From Pseudomonas sp. QTF5 (lineage in GTDB: Bacteria > Pseudomonadota > Gammaproteobacteria > Pseudomonadales > Pseudomonadaceae): a DNA stretch of 64,000 nucleotides. The position numbers and the translations under genes were made by a program. The notes under the pieces were generated by a model, which had not been told where the DNA came from, ran no database searches, and was given only the letters and a program-made list of their open reading frames with translations. Below are positions 1 through 7,783 of this stretch, in pieces. The stretch lies in assembly GCF_000512695.2 (NCBI RefSeq), contig NZ_AZRW02000003.1, forward strand, positions 106,731 through 170,730, given 5' to 3'. Positions within the stretch are counted from its first letter, which is position 1, and each line of letters opens with the position of its first letter.

Positions 1-65
1 CAATGGCAAGGGTTCGCGTTTTTTATTGACGCTGGCCCATCGTCAATCGCGCTCTTGCAAGTGCT

Positions 66-1160
66 TCAGAGTCGTGTGGGTGACACGATGATTTTCACGT
101 TGTGCTCCTTGTTGTTGACCAATTCCTCAAAGCCCTGCCCGACGATCTGTTCCAGCTGAATACGCCCGGTTACCAGCGGTGTGATGTCCAGCCGGCCATC
201 GGCAATAAAGGCAATCACATCGGCGAACTCACCGTTGTAGGCGAGCGCACCCAGCACCTGTTTTTCGGTGGCAACCAGCTCGAAGAAATTGAACTGGCTG
301 GGTTCCTCGAAAATGCCCACCAGCACACACGTGCCGGCCTTGCGGATGAGGTCGATAGCGAGCTTGGCCGTGTGTTTATTGCCAATGCATTCGAAGCTGA
401 CATCCGCCCCAAGTCCGCCGGTCAGCCGCCGCACCTCGGCCAGAGCGTCACATTCATTGGGGTCTAGCACATGGCTCGCCCCTACCTCCAGAGCCTTCGC
501 CTTGCGCGCCCCTGACATTTCCAGGGCAATGACCTGGGCCGCACCAGCAGCCTTGGCACACATGATGGTGCACAGACCGATGGTTCCCGCGCCAACCACC
601 ACCACATTTTTTCCCAGCAGACTCCCGGCCTTTTTCACCGCGTGCATGCCCACTGCCAGCGGCTCGATCAGCGCCCCGGCTTCGGCGGGAAAGTTGGCCG
701 GCAACTTGTAAAGCAGATTGGCCGGCACGTTGACGAACTCGGCGAACGCACCATTGTTCATCAGCCCGGTGAAGGCCAGGTTTTCGCAAATGTTGTACAA
801 CCCATGGGTGCAGTAATAACAAGTACCACAGTGCTGACAGGCATCCGCTGCCACCGGCTCGCCAACACTGAACCCTTGAACACCGGCTCCGATTTCGACG
901 ATTTCGCCACAGAACTCATGACCGAGAATGCACTGTCCTTTGATTCCGGTCAGCGGGTGCGGCGCATCCACCGGGATGAACACTGGCCCGGCCACGTATT
1001 CATGCAGGTCGGAGCCGCAAATACCGCACCATTGCACGCGAATCTGGACCCAGCCCGCGGGTGGCGACACGGGCAACGGAACGTCTTCGACACGGATATC
1101 GTGACGGCCATGCCAGACAGCGGCACGCATGCTGCGGGCCGGATTAATTGAAAGGCTCAT
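66..1160 (-). CDS. bdhA: 2,3-butanediol dehydrogenase (zinc alcohol dehydrogenase family)
   Basis: Medium-chain zinc-dependent dehydrogenase of 364 aa. It probably interconverts 2,3-butanediol and acetoin with NAD(H), feeding the acetoin dehydrogenase complex encoded upstream. Visible features: catalytic-zinc motif CGICGSD (Cys45) and GHE (His81); a structural-zinc cluster Cys108, Cys111, Cys114 and Cys117 with Cys125 following; Rossmann motif GAGTIG near residues 190-195. The chosen start has AAGGAG eight bases upstream; a start at Met11 is possible but has a poorer context. It is the last gene of the acoXABC-bdhA minus-strand operon, as in other Pseudomonas. The family is certain; butanediol specificity is inferred from context. 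Confidence 0.9.
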   Translation of the reverse strand: MSLSINPARSMRAAVWHGRHDIRVEDVPLPVSPPAGWVQIRVQWCGICGSDLHEYVAGPVFIPVDAPHPLTGIKGQCILGHEFCGEIVEIGAGVQGFSVGEPVAADACQHCGTCYYCTHGLYNICENLAFTGLMNNGAFAEFVNVPANLLYKLPANFPAEAGALIEPLAVGMHAVKKAGSLLGKNVVVVGAGTIGLCTIMCAKAAGAAQVIALEMSGARKAKALEVGASHVLDPNECDALAEVRRLTGGLGADVSFECIGNKHTAKLAIDLIRKAGTCVLVGIFEEPSQFNFFELVATEKQVLGALAYNGEFADVIAFIADGRLDITPLVTGRIQLEQIVGQGFEELVNNKEHNVKIIVSPTRL

Positions 1161-1220
1161 GTTGTTATCTCCTTGAAATCGTTGGCCTTGGCGACCAGCG
1201 AATGGCCGCCAAGGAAGGCA

Positions 1221-2333
1221 TTAGTGTTGTTGCACAAAGTCCAGAATCAGCCGATTGACCTGCTCGGCCGCTTCCATCTGCACCATGTGCGCCTGGCCCG
1301 GCAGGATTTCGACCTGAGCAGGCAGGCCAACGCTGTGGGTCGCAGGAATGATCGCGTCGTCACTGCCCCAGATGAGCAACACCGGCTGCCGGCCTTCTTG
1401 CACCACGCCGCGCAGATCGAACTGTTGCCGTCCTTCTTTGAACAACCCCGAAACCAGCTGGCGCAGGGCCGCGTCCACCCCTTCAAGGCGCTTGTACTTG
1501 AGCATGTCTTCGAGCATCTGCCGATTGACCAGTTCGGGGTCAGAGAACAGCTGCACCAGCTGTGGTTTGAGGGCATTGCGGCTGGCCGCCTCGACAAAGC
1601 CTTGCAGGTAATCGCCATTGATTTCCGCGCCCAGACCGGCGCTGCCGATCAAGCTCAGGGAGCGCACCCGATGGGGTGCCAGACGCGCGGTGTTCAGCGA
1701 CACCGCACCGCCCATGGAATGCCCCACCAGATGCGCCACGGGAACATTCAGATGATCAAGCAGAGCCAATAGCACTCCGCTCAGCTCATCCAGATTTCCG
1801 TGCTGCAGCTGTTTGGTCGACTCGCCATGACCCGGCAGATCCAGAGCAATCACCCGGCGTTCGGCAGCCAATGCTTCATGATTGAACATCCAATTGTTCA
1901 GGTCACCACCAAACCCGTGCACCAGCACCAACGGTACCCCGCCTTCGCCGCGCTCGAAGTAACGGATCAGTCGCCCGTCCAGTTCGACCTTTTGCGGCTT
2001 CGGCCCGCTGTCTTCCTCGGCTCCGTCACCTGGCACAAATGCGGCCTGGAACTGCTCGATCACCGCATCGATTTCGGCCTCACTGGCTTCGCCGTCGACC
2101 ACGATGCCGAGCAACGCACCGACCGCAAGGGTTTCATCCTGGCGCGCGATCTGCCGACGCAGCACACCGGAAAACGGCGCCTCGACGCTGCTGGAAATTT
2201 TGTCGGTTTCTACGTCGAGCACCTCATCGCCCTTGGCGATCGCCTGGCCCTCCTCCTTGAGCCAGACATCGACCCGGCCTTCGGTCATGGACAAGCCCCA
2301 CTTGGGCATGGTCAGGGTATGGATCTGGCTCAT
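1221..2333 (-). CDS. acoC: Acetoin dehydrogenase E2, dihydrolipoyllysine acetyltransferase
   Basis: E2 component of the acetoin dehydrogenase complex, transferring the acetyl group formed on acetoin cleavage to CoA. Residues 1-80 form a lipoyl domain with the lipoylated lysine in ETDK (Lys45). The rest is an alpha/beta hydrolase domain, as is usual for AcoC, with nucleophile GHSMGG (Ser206), acid WGSDD (Asp325 or 326) and His349. The 370-aa start at MSQIHTL is chosen because its ATG overlaps the acoB stop as ATGA and has GGAG upstream. A longer in-frame start five codons upstream lies inside acoB. No lipoamide dehydrogenase (E3) gene is in the cluster, so E3 must come from elsewhere in the genome. 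Confidence 0.93.
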   Translation of the reverse strand: MSQIHTLTMPKWGLSMTEGRVDVWLKEEGQAIAKGDEVLDVETDKISSSVEAPFSGVLRRQIARQDETLAVGALLGIVVDGEASEAEIDAVIEQFQAAFVPGDGAEEDSGPKPQKVELDGRLIRYFERGEGGVPLVLVHGFGGDLNNWMFNHEALAAERRVIALDLPGHGESTKQLQHGNLDELSGVLLALLDHLNVPVAHLVGHSMGGAVSLNTARLAPHRVRSLSLIGSAGLGAEINGDYLQGFVEAASRNALKPQLVQLFSDPELVNRQMLEDMLKYKRLEGVDAALRQLVSGLFKEGRQQFDLRGVVQEGRQPVLLIWGSDDAIIPATHSVGLPAQVEILPGQAHMVQMEAAEQVNRLILDFVQQH

Positions 2334-3349
2334 GAACGCTTGCTCCACTCGATCAACTTGAGCACGGCGTTTTCGATTTTCGCCGCGTCAGGGATATAGA
2401 GGTCTTCCAGGGCGTCGGAGAATGGCACCGGCGTGTGCGGCGCAGTCACCATCTCGATGGGCGCCTTGAGCGAGGCGAACGCTTTTTGCGCCACCAGGGC
2501 CGAGATGTCGGTGGCCATGGAACAGCGCGGGTTGGCTTCGTCGATCACCACCAGACGCCCGGTCTTTTCCACGCTTTCGAGAATACTGTCCTCGTCCAGC
2601 GGGCTGGTGGTGCGCAGGTCGATGACCTCGCAGTCAATGCCACGCCCTGCCAGGCTGCGGGCTGCGTCCATCGCCGTATTGACCGTGCGTCCATAGGAGA
2701 CCAGGGTCACGTCCTTGCCATCGCGCAGGAAGTTGGCTTCACCGAACGGGATGGTATAGAGCTCTTCCGGTACCTCGCCCTGCATGCTGTAGAGCAGTTT
2801 GTGTTCACAGAAGATCACCGGATCGTTGTCGCGGATAGCCTGGATCAACAGCCCCTTGGCGTCATAAGGTGACGACGGGCAGACGACTTTCAGCCCGGGG
2901 ATGTGGGTCCACAGCGATGTGAGCATTTGCGAGTGTTGGGCGGCTGCCCGCAGGCCCGCGCCGACCATGGTACGAATCACCAACGGGGTGGAGGCCTTAC
3001 CACCGAACATGTAGCGAAACTTGGCCGCCTGATTGAGGATCTGGTCCAGGCAGCAACCGGCGAAGTCGACAAACATTAATTCACACACAGGACGTACGCC
3101 GCAGGTCGCTGCGCCTACGGCGGCACCGACGTAACCCAGCTCCGACAGCGGCGTGTCCAATACGCGCCCGGGGAATTGGTGATAGAGGCCCTTGGTCACG
3201 CCCAGCACTCCGCCCCAGGCGTCGTTTTCACCGGGAGCACCGGCACCGCCGGCGACGTCTTCGCCCATGATGAACACGCTGGGGTCGCGGCGCATTTCCT
3301 GCGCCAGGGCTTCGTTGATTGCCTGCTGATAACTGATTTTTCTCGCCAT
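2330..3349 (-). CDS. acoB: Acetoin dehydrogenase E1 beta subunit
   Basis: 339-aa beta subunit of the thiamine-diphosphate-dependent E1 of acetoin dehydrogenase. Together with AcoA it cleaves acetoin to acetaldehyde and an acetyl group passed to AcoC. It has the transketolase-like pyrimidine-binding fold of the PDH/acetoin E1 beta family (MGEDVAGGAG near residue 28; FVDFAG near 95) and a C-terminal transketolase domain with EVIDLRT. It overlaps acoC by 4 bp, which indicates translational coupling, and starts about 30 bp after acoA ends. Length is normal for the family. Confidence 0.94.
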   Translation of the reverse strand: MARKISYQQAINEALAQEMRRDPSVFIMGEDVAGGAGAPGENDAWGGVLGVTKGLYHQFPGRVLDTPLSELGYVGAAVGAATCGVRPVCELMFVDFAGCCLDQILNQAAKFRYMFGGKASTPLVIRTMVGAGLRAAAQHSQMLTSLWTHIPGLKVVCPSSPYDAKGLLIQAIRDNDPVIFCEHKLLYSMQGEVPEELYTIPFGEANFLRDGKDVTLVSYGRTVNTAMDAARSLAGRGIDCEVIDLRTTSPLDEDSILESVEKTGRLVVIDEANPRCSMATDISALVAQKAFASLKAPIEMVTAPHTPVPFSDALEDLYIPDAAKIENAVLKLIEWSKRS

Positions 3350-3382
3350 GATGAAGGTCTCGATTCTTGTTATAGGGGGCGT

Positions 3383-4360
3383 TCAGGGATAGGAAACGTA
3401 GACGTCGGTGAGCAGGTCGGCCGCGCTCGGCTTGGGGTCGGACTTGGCCTTGCGCACGGCATCTTCGATCAGCAGGTCCACTTCGCTATCGATCTGGTTC
3501 AACTGGCTGGCATCGATCAAACCGGTTCGGGTGGTGCGTTCGCGAAACTGCATCAGGCAGTCGTTGTGCTCGCGGAAATACTTGACCTCGTCCGGTGCCC
3601 GATAGGTCTGGGCGTCGCCCTCGAAGTGACCGTAGTAGCGGGTCAGCTTGACCTCGATCAGCGACGGTCCTTCACCGGCGCGGGCCCGCTCCACCGCGGC
3701 ACCGGCGGCTTCGTGAACGGCGAAAAAGTCGAAGCCGTCGACGGTGACCCCAGGCATGCCGAAGCCGGCCGCGCGGTCGGCGATGTGATCGCACGCCACA
3801 GACCAGTTGGAGGCCGTGGCCTCGGCATAACCATTGTTCTCGGCAATGAACAGGCACGGCAGGTTCCACACCGAAGCCATGTTCATCGCTTCGAACACCG
3901 CACCTTCATTGGAGCCGCCGTCGCCGAAGAACACCACCGCGACGCTGTCCGTACCTTTGAGCCGGGCGGCCAGAGCCGCGCCCACAACCAACGGTGCGCC
4001 GGCTCCGACAATGCCGTTGGCGCCGAGCATGCCCTTCTCGAAATCGGCAATGTGCATGGAGCCGCCCTTGCCCTGACAGACCCCGGTTTTCTTGCCGTAG
4101 ATCTCGGCCATCATCCCGTACACATCAACGCCCTTGGCGATGCAATGACCGTGGCCACGGTGGTTGGAAGCGATGCAATCATCATCCCCCAAGTGAGCCA
4201 TGACACCGGCGGCCGAGGCCTCTTCACCGGCATAAAGATGGACGAAACCGGGAATCTCGCCGGTGGCGAATTCCACGTGCAAGCGTTCTTCAAAGACGCG
4301 GATGGTGCGCATCACCCGATAGGCATGCAGCAATTGATCAGCGGTCAGCTGTGTCGACAT
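3383..4360 (-). CDS. acoA: Acetoin dehydrogenase E1 alpha subunit
   Basis: 325-aa alpha subunit of acetoin dehydrogenase E1. The thiamine diphosphate/Mg binding motif is visible as GDGGSNEG ending in ENNGYA, about 30 residues apart. Other family motifs are RGHGHCIAKG and QGKGGSMH. The start chosen (MSTQLTADQ) has GGAG seven bases upstream; the upstream in-frame ATG ten codons earlier lies inside acoX and has no such site. The end of acoX overlaps the acoA start by 23 bp. Member of the AcoR/sigma-54-controlled acetoin operon. Confidence 0.94.
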   Translation of the reverse strand: MSTQLTADQLLHAYRVMRTIRVFEERLHVEFATGEIPGFVHLYAGEEASAAGVMAHLGDDDCIASNHRGHGHCIAKGVDVYGMMAEIYGKKTGVCQGKGGSMHIADFEKGMLGANGIVGAGAPLVVGAALAARLKGTDSVAVVFFGDGGSNEGAVFEAMNMASVWNLPCLFIAENNGYAEATASNWSVACDHIADRAAGFGMPGVTVDGFDFFAVHEAAGAAVERARAGEGPSLIEVKLTRYYGHFEGDAQTYRAPDEVKYFREHNDCLMQFRERTTRTGLIDASQLNQIDSEVDLLIEDAVRKAKSDPKPSAADLLTDVYVSYP

Positions 4361-5438
4361 TTTTATTCTCCAGGGTGTCTTGAGACTCAAGGTTCAGAGG
4401 GTGTTGCGGATGTTCACGGCCGATGGCCAGCAGCCGCTCTTGCGCTGCATAGGCCAGCGCCGCATTGACATCGATGCTCAGCGGACCGCTGGCATCGAGG
4501 GTAACGGTGGGTAAGTCATGGGCGTTGAATTCGATTTCCCGCTCGCCATCCAGGGCCAGGGTGCCGCTGCTCAGGCACAGACGATGGGCAACGCCGGGTT
4601 CAAGGCTAGCGGCGGCGAGCACGCCGCAGCCTTGCAACAGCCCGGGCGCCAGTGGCACCAGCAAGGCTTCGCAAGATTGCGGATCAAGGCGCATCCAGGC
4701 GCCATTGGGGGCTTGGCGCGATACCGGAAACCACAAGCCACAGAGCGCCGAAATGCCAATGGACTGAGGTTCGGCAAAGGTTACAAATACCTCCGCCAGA
4801 TCGATCCCACGGCTAATTGCACGGGCGCCGATAAAGGGCAGCGAGGACACGGCCACGTCCACCAATGCCACTTCGCACAGGTCGCGGCTCGGAATCCGCA
4901 CCAGCAGGCGTTTGTTGCGGCGCAAAGCGATTTCGGGGGGAATCCGCCCGCTGGCGAATAGCCCGCCGGCCAACCCGGCACTGGTGGCTTCACGCAGTTC
5001 CGGGAAGGCATTGTTGGTCCCCGTCGACAGGGTCAGCAGTGGAATGTCGCCGACTTCTGCGGCCACCGCTTTGTGGGTGCCGTCACCGCCGAGTACGGCG
5101 ATCAACGACACACCGCGTTCAGCCATCCAGCGCGCGGCTTGGCGAGTGTCCGCCACGCTCTGGCGCAAGGTAAGGTCGAGGAACTCCAGGGTTGGCCAGT
5201 GGCTGTCACGCGCCTGGCGGCCATGACTGTTCTTCAGCACCGCAGCGGCGATGCCGGTCATGTCGGTGGGCATCAGCACCCGCTCGACACCGGTGGCACC
5301 AAAAGCTGCCAGCAGCCGCTGGATCACCGAGACTTTGTCGGTGCTGGAAAACAGCCCGGCATTCGCCGTCAGGCGCCGTACGTCCCGGCCGGACGCCGGG
5401 TTGGCAATGATGCCGACGGTCAATGGCAAGGGACTCAT
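4338..5438 (-). CDS. acoX: AcoX, NAD-kinase-like protein of the acetoin operon
   Basis: First gene of the acetoin operon, about 366 aa from MSPLPLTVG. The N-terminal half resembles ATP-NAD kinases, with GIIANPASGRD near the start and the nucleotide-binding motif VLGGDGTHK. AcoX is conserved in Pseudomonas and Ralstonia aco operons, but its biochemical role has not been settled to my knowledge. The longer in-frame start 18 codons upstream was rejected because it has no conserved features. The ribosome binding site is weak. About 100 bases separate this start from the sigma-54 promoter at 5540-5554. Confidence 0.87.
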   Translation of the reverse strand: MSPLPLTVGIIANPASGRDVRRLTANAGLFSSTDKVSVIQRLLAAFGATGVERVLMPTDMTGIAAAVLKNSHGRQARDSHWPTLEFLDLTLRQSVADTRQAARWMAERGVSLIAVLGGDGTHKAVAAEVGDIPLLTLSTGTNNAFPELREATSAGLAGGLFASGRIPPEIALRRNKRLLVRIPSRDLCEVALVDVAVSSLPFIGARAISRGIDLAEVFVTFAEPQSIGISALCGLWFPVSRQAPNGAWMRLDPQSCEALLVPLAPGLLQGCGVLAAASLEPGVAHRLCLSSGTLALDGEREIEFNAHDLPTVTLDASGPLSIDVNAALAYAAQERLLAIGREHPQHPLNLESQDTLENKNVDTADR

Positions 5439-5539
5439 GCCAGCACCACAGGTAGAACAGGGAAAAGGCCTCGGCAGGAAAACACAGGGCACCTCTTTTT
5501 ATTATCGGGTTGCCAGTCGCACTGGTTGCAAGGGCTAGA

Positions 5540-5554
5540 GCAAGGCCAGTGCCA
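5540..5554 (-). promoter_or_regulatory. Sigma-54 (-24/-12) promoter of the aco operon
   Basis: Read on the minus strand the sequence is TGGCAC-N5-TTGC, a full match to the core RpoN consensus with correct spacing. It points toward acoX, about 100 bp upstream of its start. The divergently encoded sigma-54 activator AcoR makes the assignment coherent. The consensus is seen directly; use in vivo is inferred. Confidence 0.9.
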
Positions 5555-5632
5555 GATTCGCAAAAAAGCGCCAGGATGCCTGTTCCAGAGCGGCCTTGAC
5601 CTGAGTCAATGAGGGTTGGGATCACGCTCGAT

Positions 5633-5694
5633 TGAGACGTCCCATATCAGCCAGCACGGGTTTGTGGTGAGACCTTGAGACGTTGCGTCTCACC
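5633..5694. promoter_or_regulatory. Probable AcoR upstream activating sequences
   Basis: TGAGACG occurs at 5633-5639 and again at 5676-5682. The second copy forms a perfect 7-bp inverted repeat with CGTCTCA at 5686-5692 (spacer TTG). A larger overlapping inverted repeat pairs GGTGAGAC (5666-5673) with GTCTCACC (5687-5694). The cluster sits roughly 80-155 bp upstream of the -24 element, the usual distance for an enhancer bound by a sigma-54 activator. Binding by AcoR is inferred. Confidence 0.7.
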
Positions 5695-5785
5695 TTCGCC
5701 GTGCGTGAACCGACGCTTGTCGACCGTCCATGAACGGCGCTTAATAGCCGCACAACTAAAAAGAAGATCGAACCGGAGACCTTAA

Positions 5786-7672
5786 ATGCTTTCCGCACCC
5801 TCGAAGGCGCACGTGGATTGCGTCAGCCGTGTTTTGAAGAACGCAGCGCACCTGCCGCAACTGCCTGTGTCGGACTTGATATTGGACTCCTGGCGCCGTT
5901 CCATGGAGCAACACCACCTGGACCCCGGCTCATTACAAGGGCCACGGATCCTTTCGCAGAACGTGCTGCAGGAGTGTCAAGAACGCTCCGAACTGTTCCT
6001 GCGCATTGCCAGCGAAGAAGTCGCCCGCCTCCACGGTCGCGTGCGCGATGCCGACTACTGCGTGTTGCTCACCGATGCTCAGGGCCAGACCATCGACTAC
6101 CGCGTGGAAACCTCTATCCGTAATGACTGCCGCAAAGCCGGCCTGTACCTGGGCACCTGCTGGTCAGAAGGCGAGGAAGGCACCTGTGGCGTGGCCGCGG
6201 TGCTGACCGCACGGACACCGGTCACGGTGCATAAGCGAGATCACTTTCGCGCCGCTTTTATCGGACTCACCTGCTCTGCCGCTCCAGTCTTCGACCCTCG
6301 GGGCGAACTGCTCGGGGTGCTTGATGTGTCCGCGGTGCGCTCTCCGGACGACCGCCGTTCGCAACACCTGATCCGGCAGATGGTGGTGCAGAGCGCGCGG
6401 GAAATAGAACAGGCGTTTTTCATGAGCAGTGCCCAGGGCTACTGGGTGCTGCGGGCCCACAACAGCCCGGGCTACGTCGACAGCCAACCCGATTACCTGC
6501 TCGCCTGGGACGATGACGGACGACTGCAGGCGCTGAACCCCGCGGCGCGACAGTGGCTGTTGCAAAGCTTTGGTCAGCTGCCGGAACACATCGACCACGT
6601 GTTCGATCAGCAGTCATTGCATCGGGCCAGGGACGAATCGCTTTGCCTGCTTCACGGCCAGGGTGCCCGCCATGCCTTGCATGGACGACTCAGCGCGCCA
6701 CGGAGGGTGAAACGCAACCCTGCGCGCCGGGTACTGTCACCCGCCGAACTCGACCCGCGACTGGAAGAAAGCCTGCGCCTTGCGGTGCGAGTCAAAGACC
6801 GCAATTTACCGGTGCTGATCCAGGGCGAAACCGGTTCTGGCAAGGAAGTCTTCGCCCGCCAGTTGCACCAGGCCAGTCTGCGCCGTGAGCGGCCTTTTAT
6901 CGCGGTGAACTGCGCAGCGATTCCCGAAAACCTGATCGAAAGCGAGCTGTTCGGTTATGTGCCCGGCGCCTTCACCGGTGCTTCGAGCAAAGGCATGCAA
7001 GGTCTGCTGGAACAGGCCGATGGCGGCACCCTGTTTCTCGATGAAATCGGCGATATGCCTCTGCCTCTGCAAACCCGTCTGTTGCGGGTTTTAGCCGAGG
7101 GCGAAGTGGCGCCCCTGGGAGCGTCACGCAGCAAAGCGATAGACATTCAGGTCGTCTGCGCGAGCCACCGCGATCTGGAAGCACGGGTGACCTCTGGCGA
7201 GTTTCGCGAGGACCTGTACTTTCGCCTCAGAGGCGCGCGATTCCAGTTGCCGCCGTTGCGCGAGCGCAGCGATCGACTGGCCTTGATCAACCGGATACTC
7301 GAAGAAGAATCGTTGGCCTGTGGGATAGCGGTGCAACTGGGAAGCGCCGCACTGGAATGCCTGCTCGGCTATCGCTGGCCGGGAAATGTGCGCGAACTGC
7401 GGCACGTGCTGCGTTACGCCTGCGCGGTGTGCGAGACCCATTTGATTCTGTTGAGTGACTTGCCTGAGCAACTGCTCGGCCATCGACGCAGTGATCCGGC
7501 TTCAGCTGACACCGTGGAACGCTGCGCCAGTCCGGAACGCCAGGCACTCATCGATGCCCTCGTGCGTCATCGCTGGAAACCCACCGCCGCGGCCAAGGCT
7601 TTGGGCATCTCCCGGGCAACGCTGTATCGACGGGTGCATCAACATGACATCGACATGCCTGGCAGAGGCTAA
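5786..7672 (+). CDS. acoR: Acetoin catabolism sigma-54-dependent activator
   Basis: 628-aa enhancer-binding protein. The N-terminal half holds a GAF-like sensory domain (about residues 75-210). The central AAA+ domain has Walker A GETGSGKE (about 348), the sigma-54-contacting loop GAFTGA (about 393) and Walker B TLFLDEIGD (about 416). A Fis-type helix-turn-helix (AAKALGISRATLYRR) lies at the C-terminus. The start has GGAG eight bases upstream. It is divergent from the aco operon and faces a near-consensus sigma-54 promoter, so it is expected to activate acoXABC-bdhA in response to acetoin or a breakdown product, by analogy with AcoR of Ralstonia and Bacillus. Confidence 0.93.
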   Translation: MLSAPSKAHVDCVSRVLKNAAHLPQLPVSDLILDSWRRSMEQHHLDPGSLQGPRILSQNVLQECQERSELFLRIASEEVARLHGRVRDADYCVLLTDAQGQTIDYRVETSIRNDCRKAGLYLGTCWSEGEEGTCGVAAVLTARTPVTVHKRDHFRAAFIGLTCSAAPVFDPRGELLGVLDVSAVRSPDDRRSQHLIRQMVVQSAREIEQAFFMSSAQGYWVLRAHNSPGYVDSQPDYLLAWDDDGRLQALNPAARQWLLQSFGQLPEHIDHVFDQQSLHRARDESLCLLHGQGARHALHGRLSAPRRVKRNPARRVLSPAELDPRLEESLRLAVRVKDRNLPVLIQGETGSGKEVFARQLHQASLRRERPFIAVNCAAIPENLIESELFGYVPGAFTGASSKGMQGLLEQADGGTLFLDEIGDMPLPLQTRLLRVLAEGEVAPLGASRSKAIDIQVVCASHRDLEARVTSGEFREDLYFRLRGARFQLPPLRERSDRLALINRILEEESLACGIAVQLGSAALECLLGYRWPGNVRELRHVLRYACAVCETHLILLSDLPEQLLGHRRSDPASADTVERCASPERQALIDALVRHRWKPTAAAKALGISRATLYRRVHQHDIDMPGRG

Positions 7673-7783
7673 CCACAGCTTCATCCGGCGGCCCCGCTCG
7701 CCATCGGGCAGCATACGGGTGCCGGTCAAACGTTTCGCCGCTACAATGCGCACTTCGACCGTGACAAGCCCGACTAAAAAAAT

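Noticed and set aside
3176..4468. 430-codon plus-strand frame opposite acoA and acoB
   Set aside because: Shadow of the minus-strand operon; no ribosome binding site or domain.
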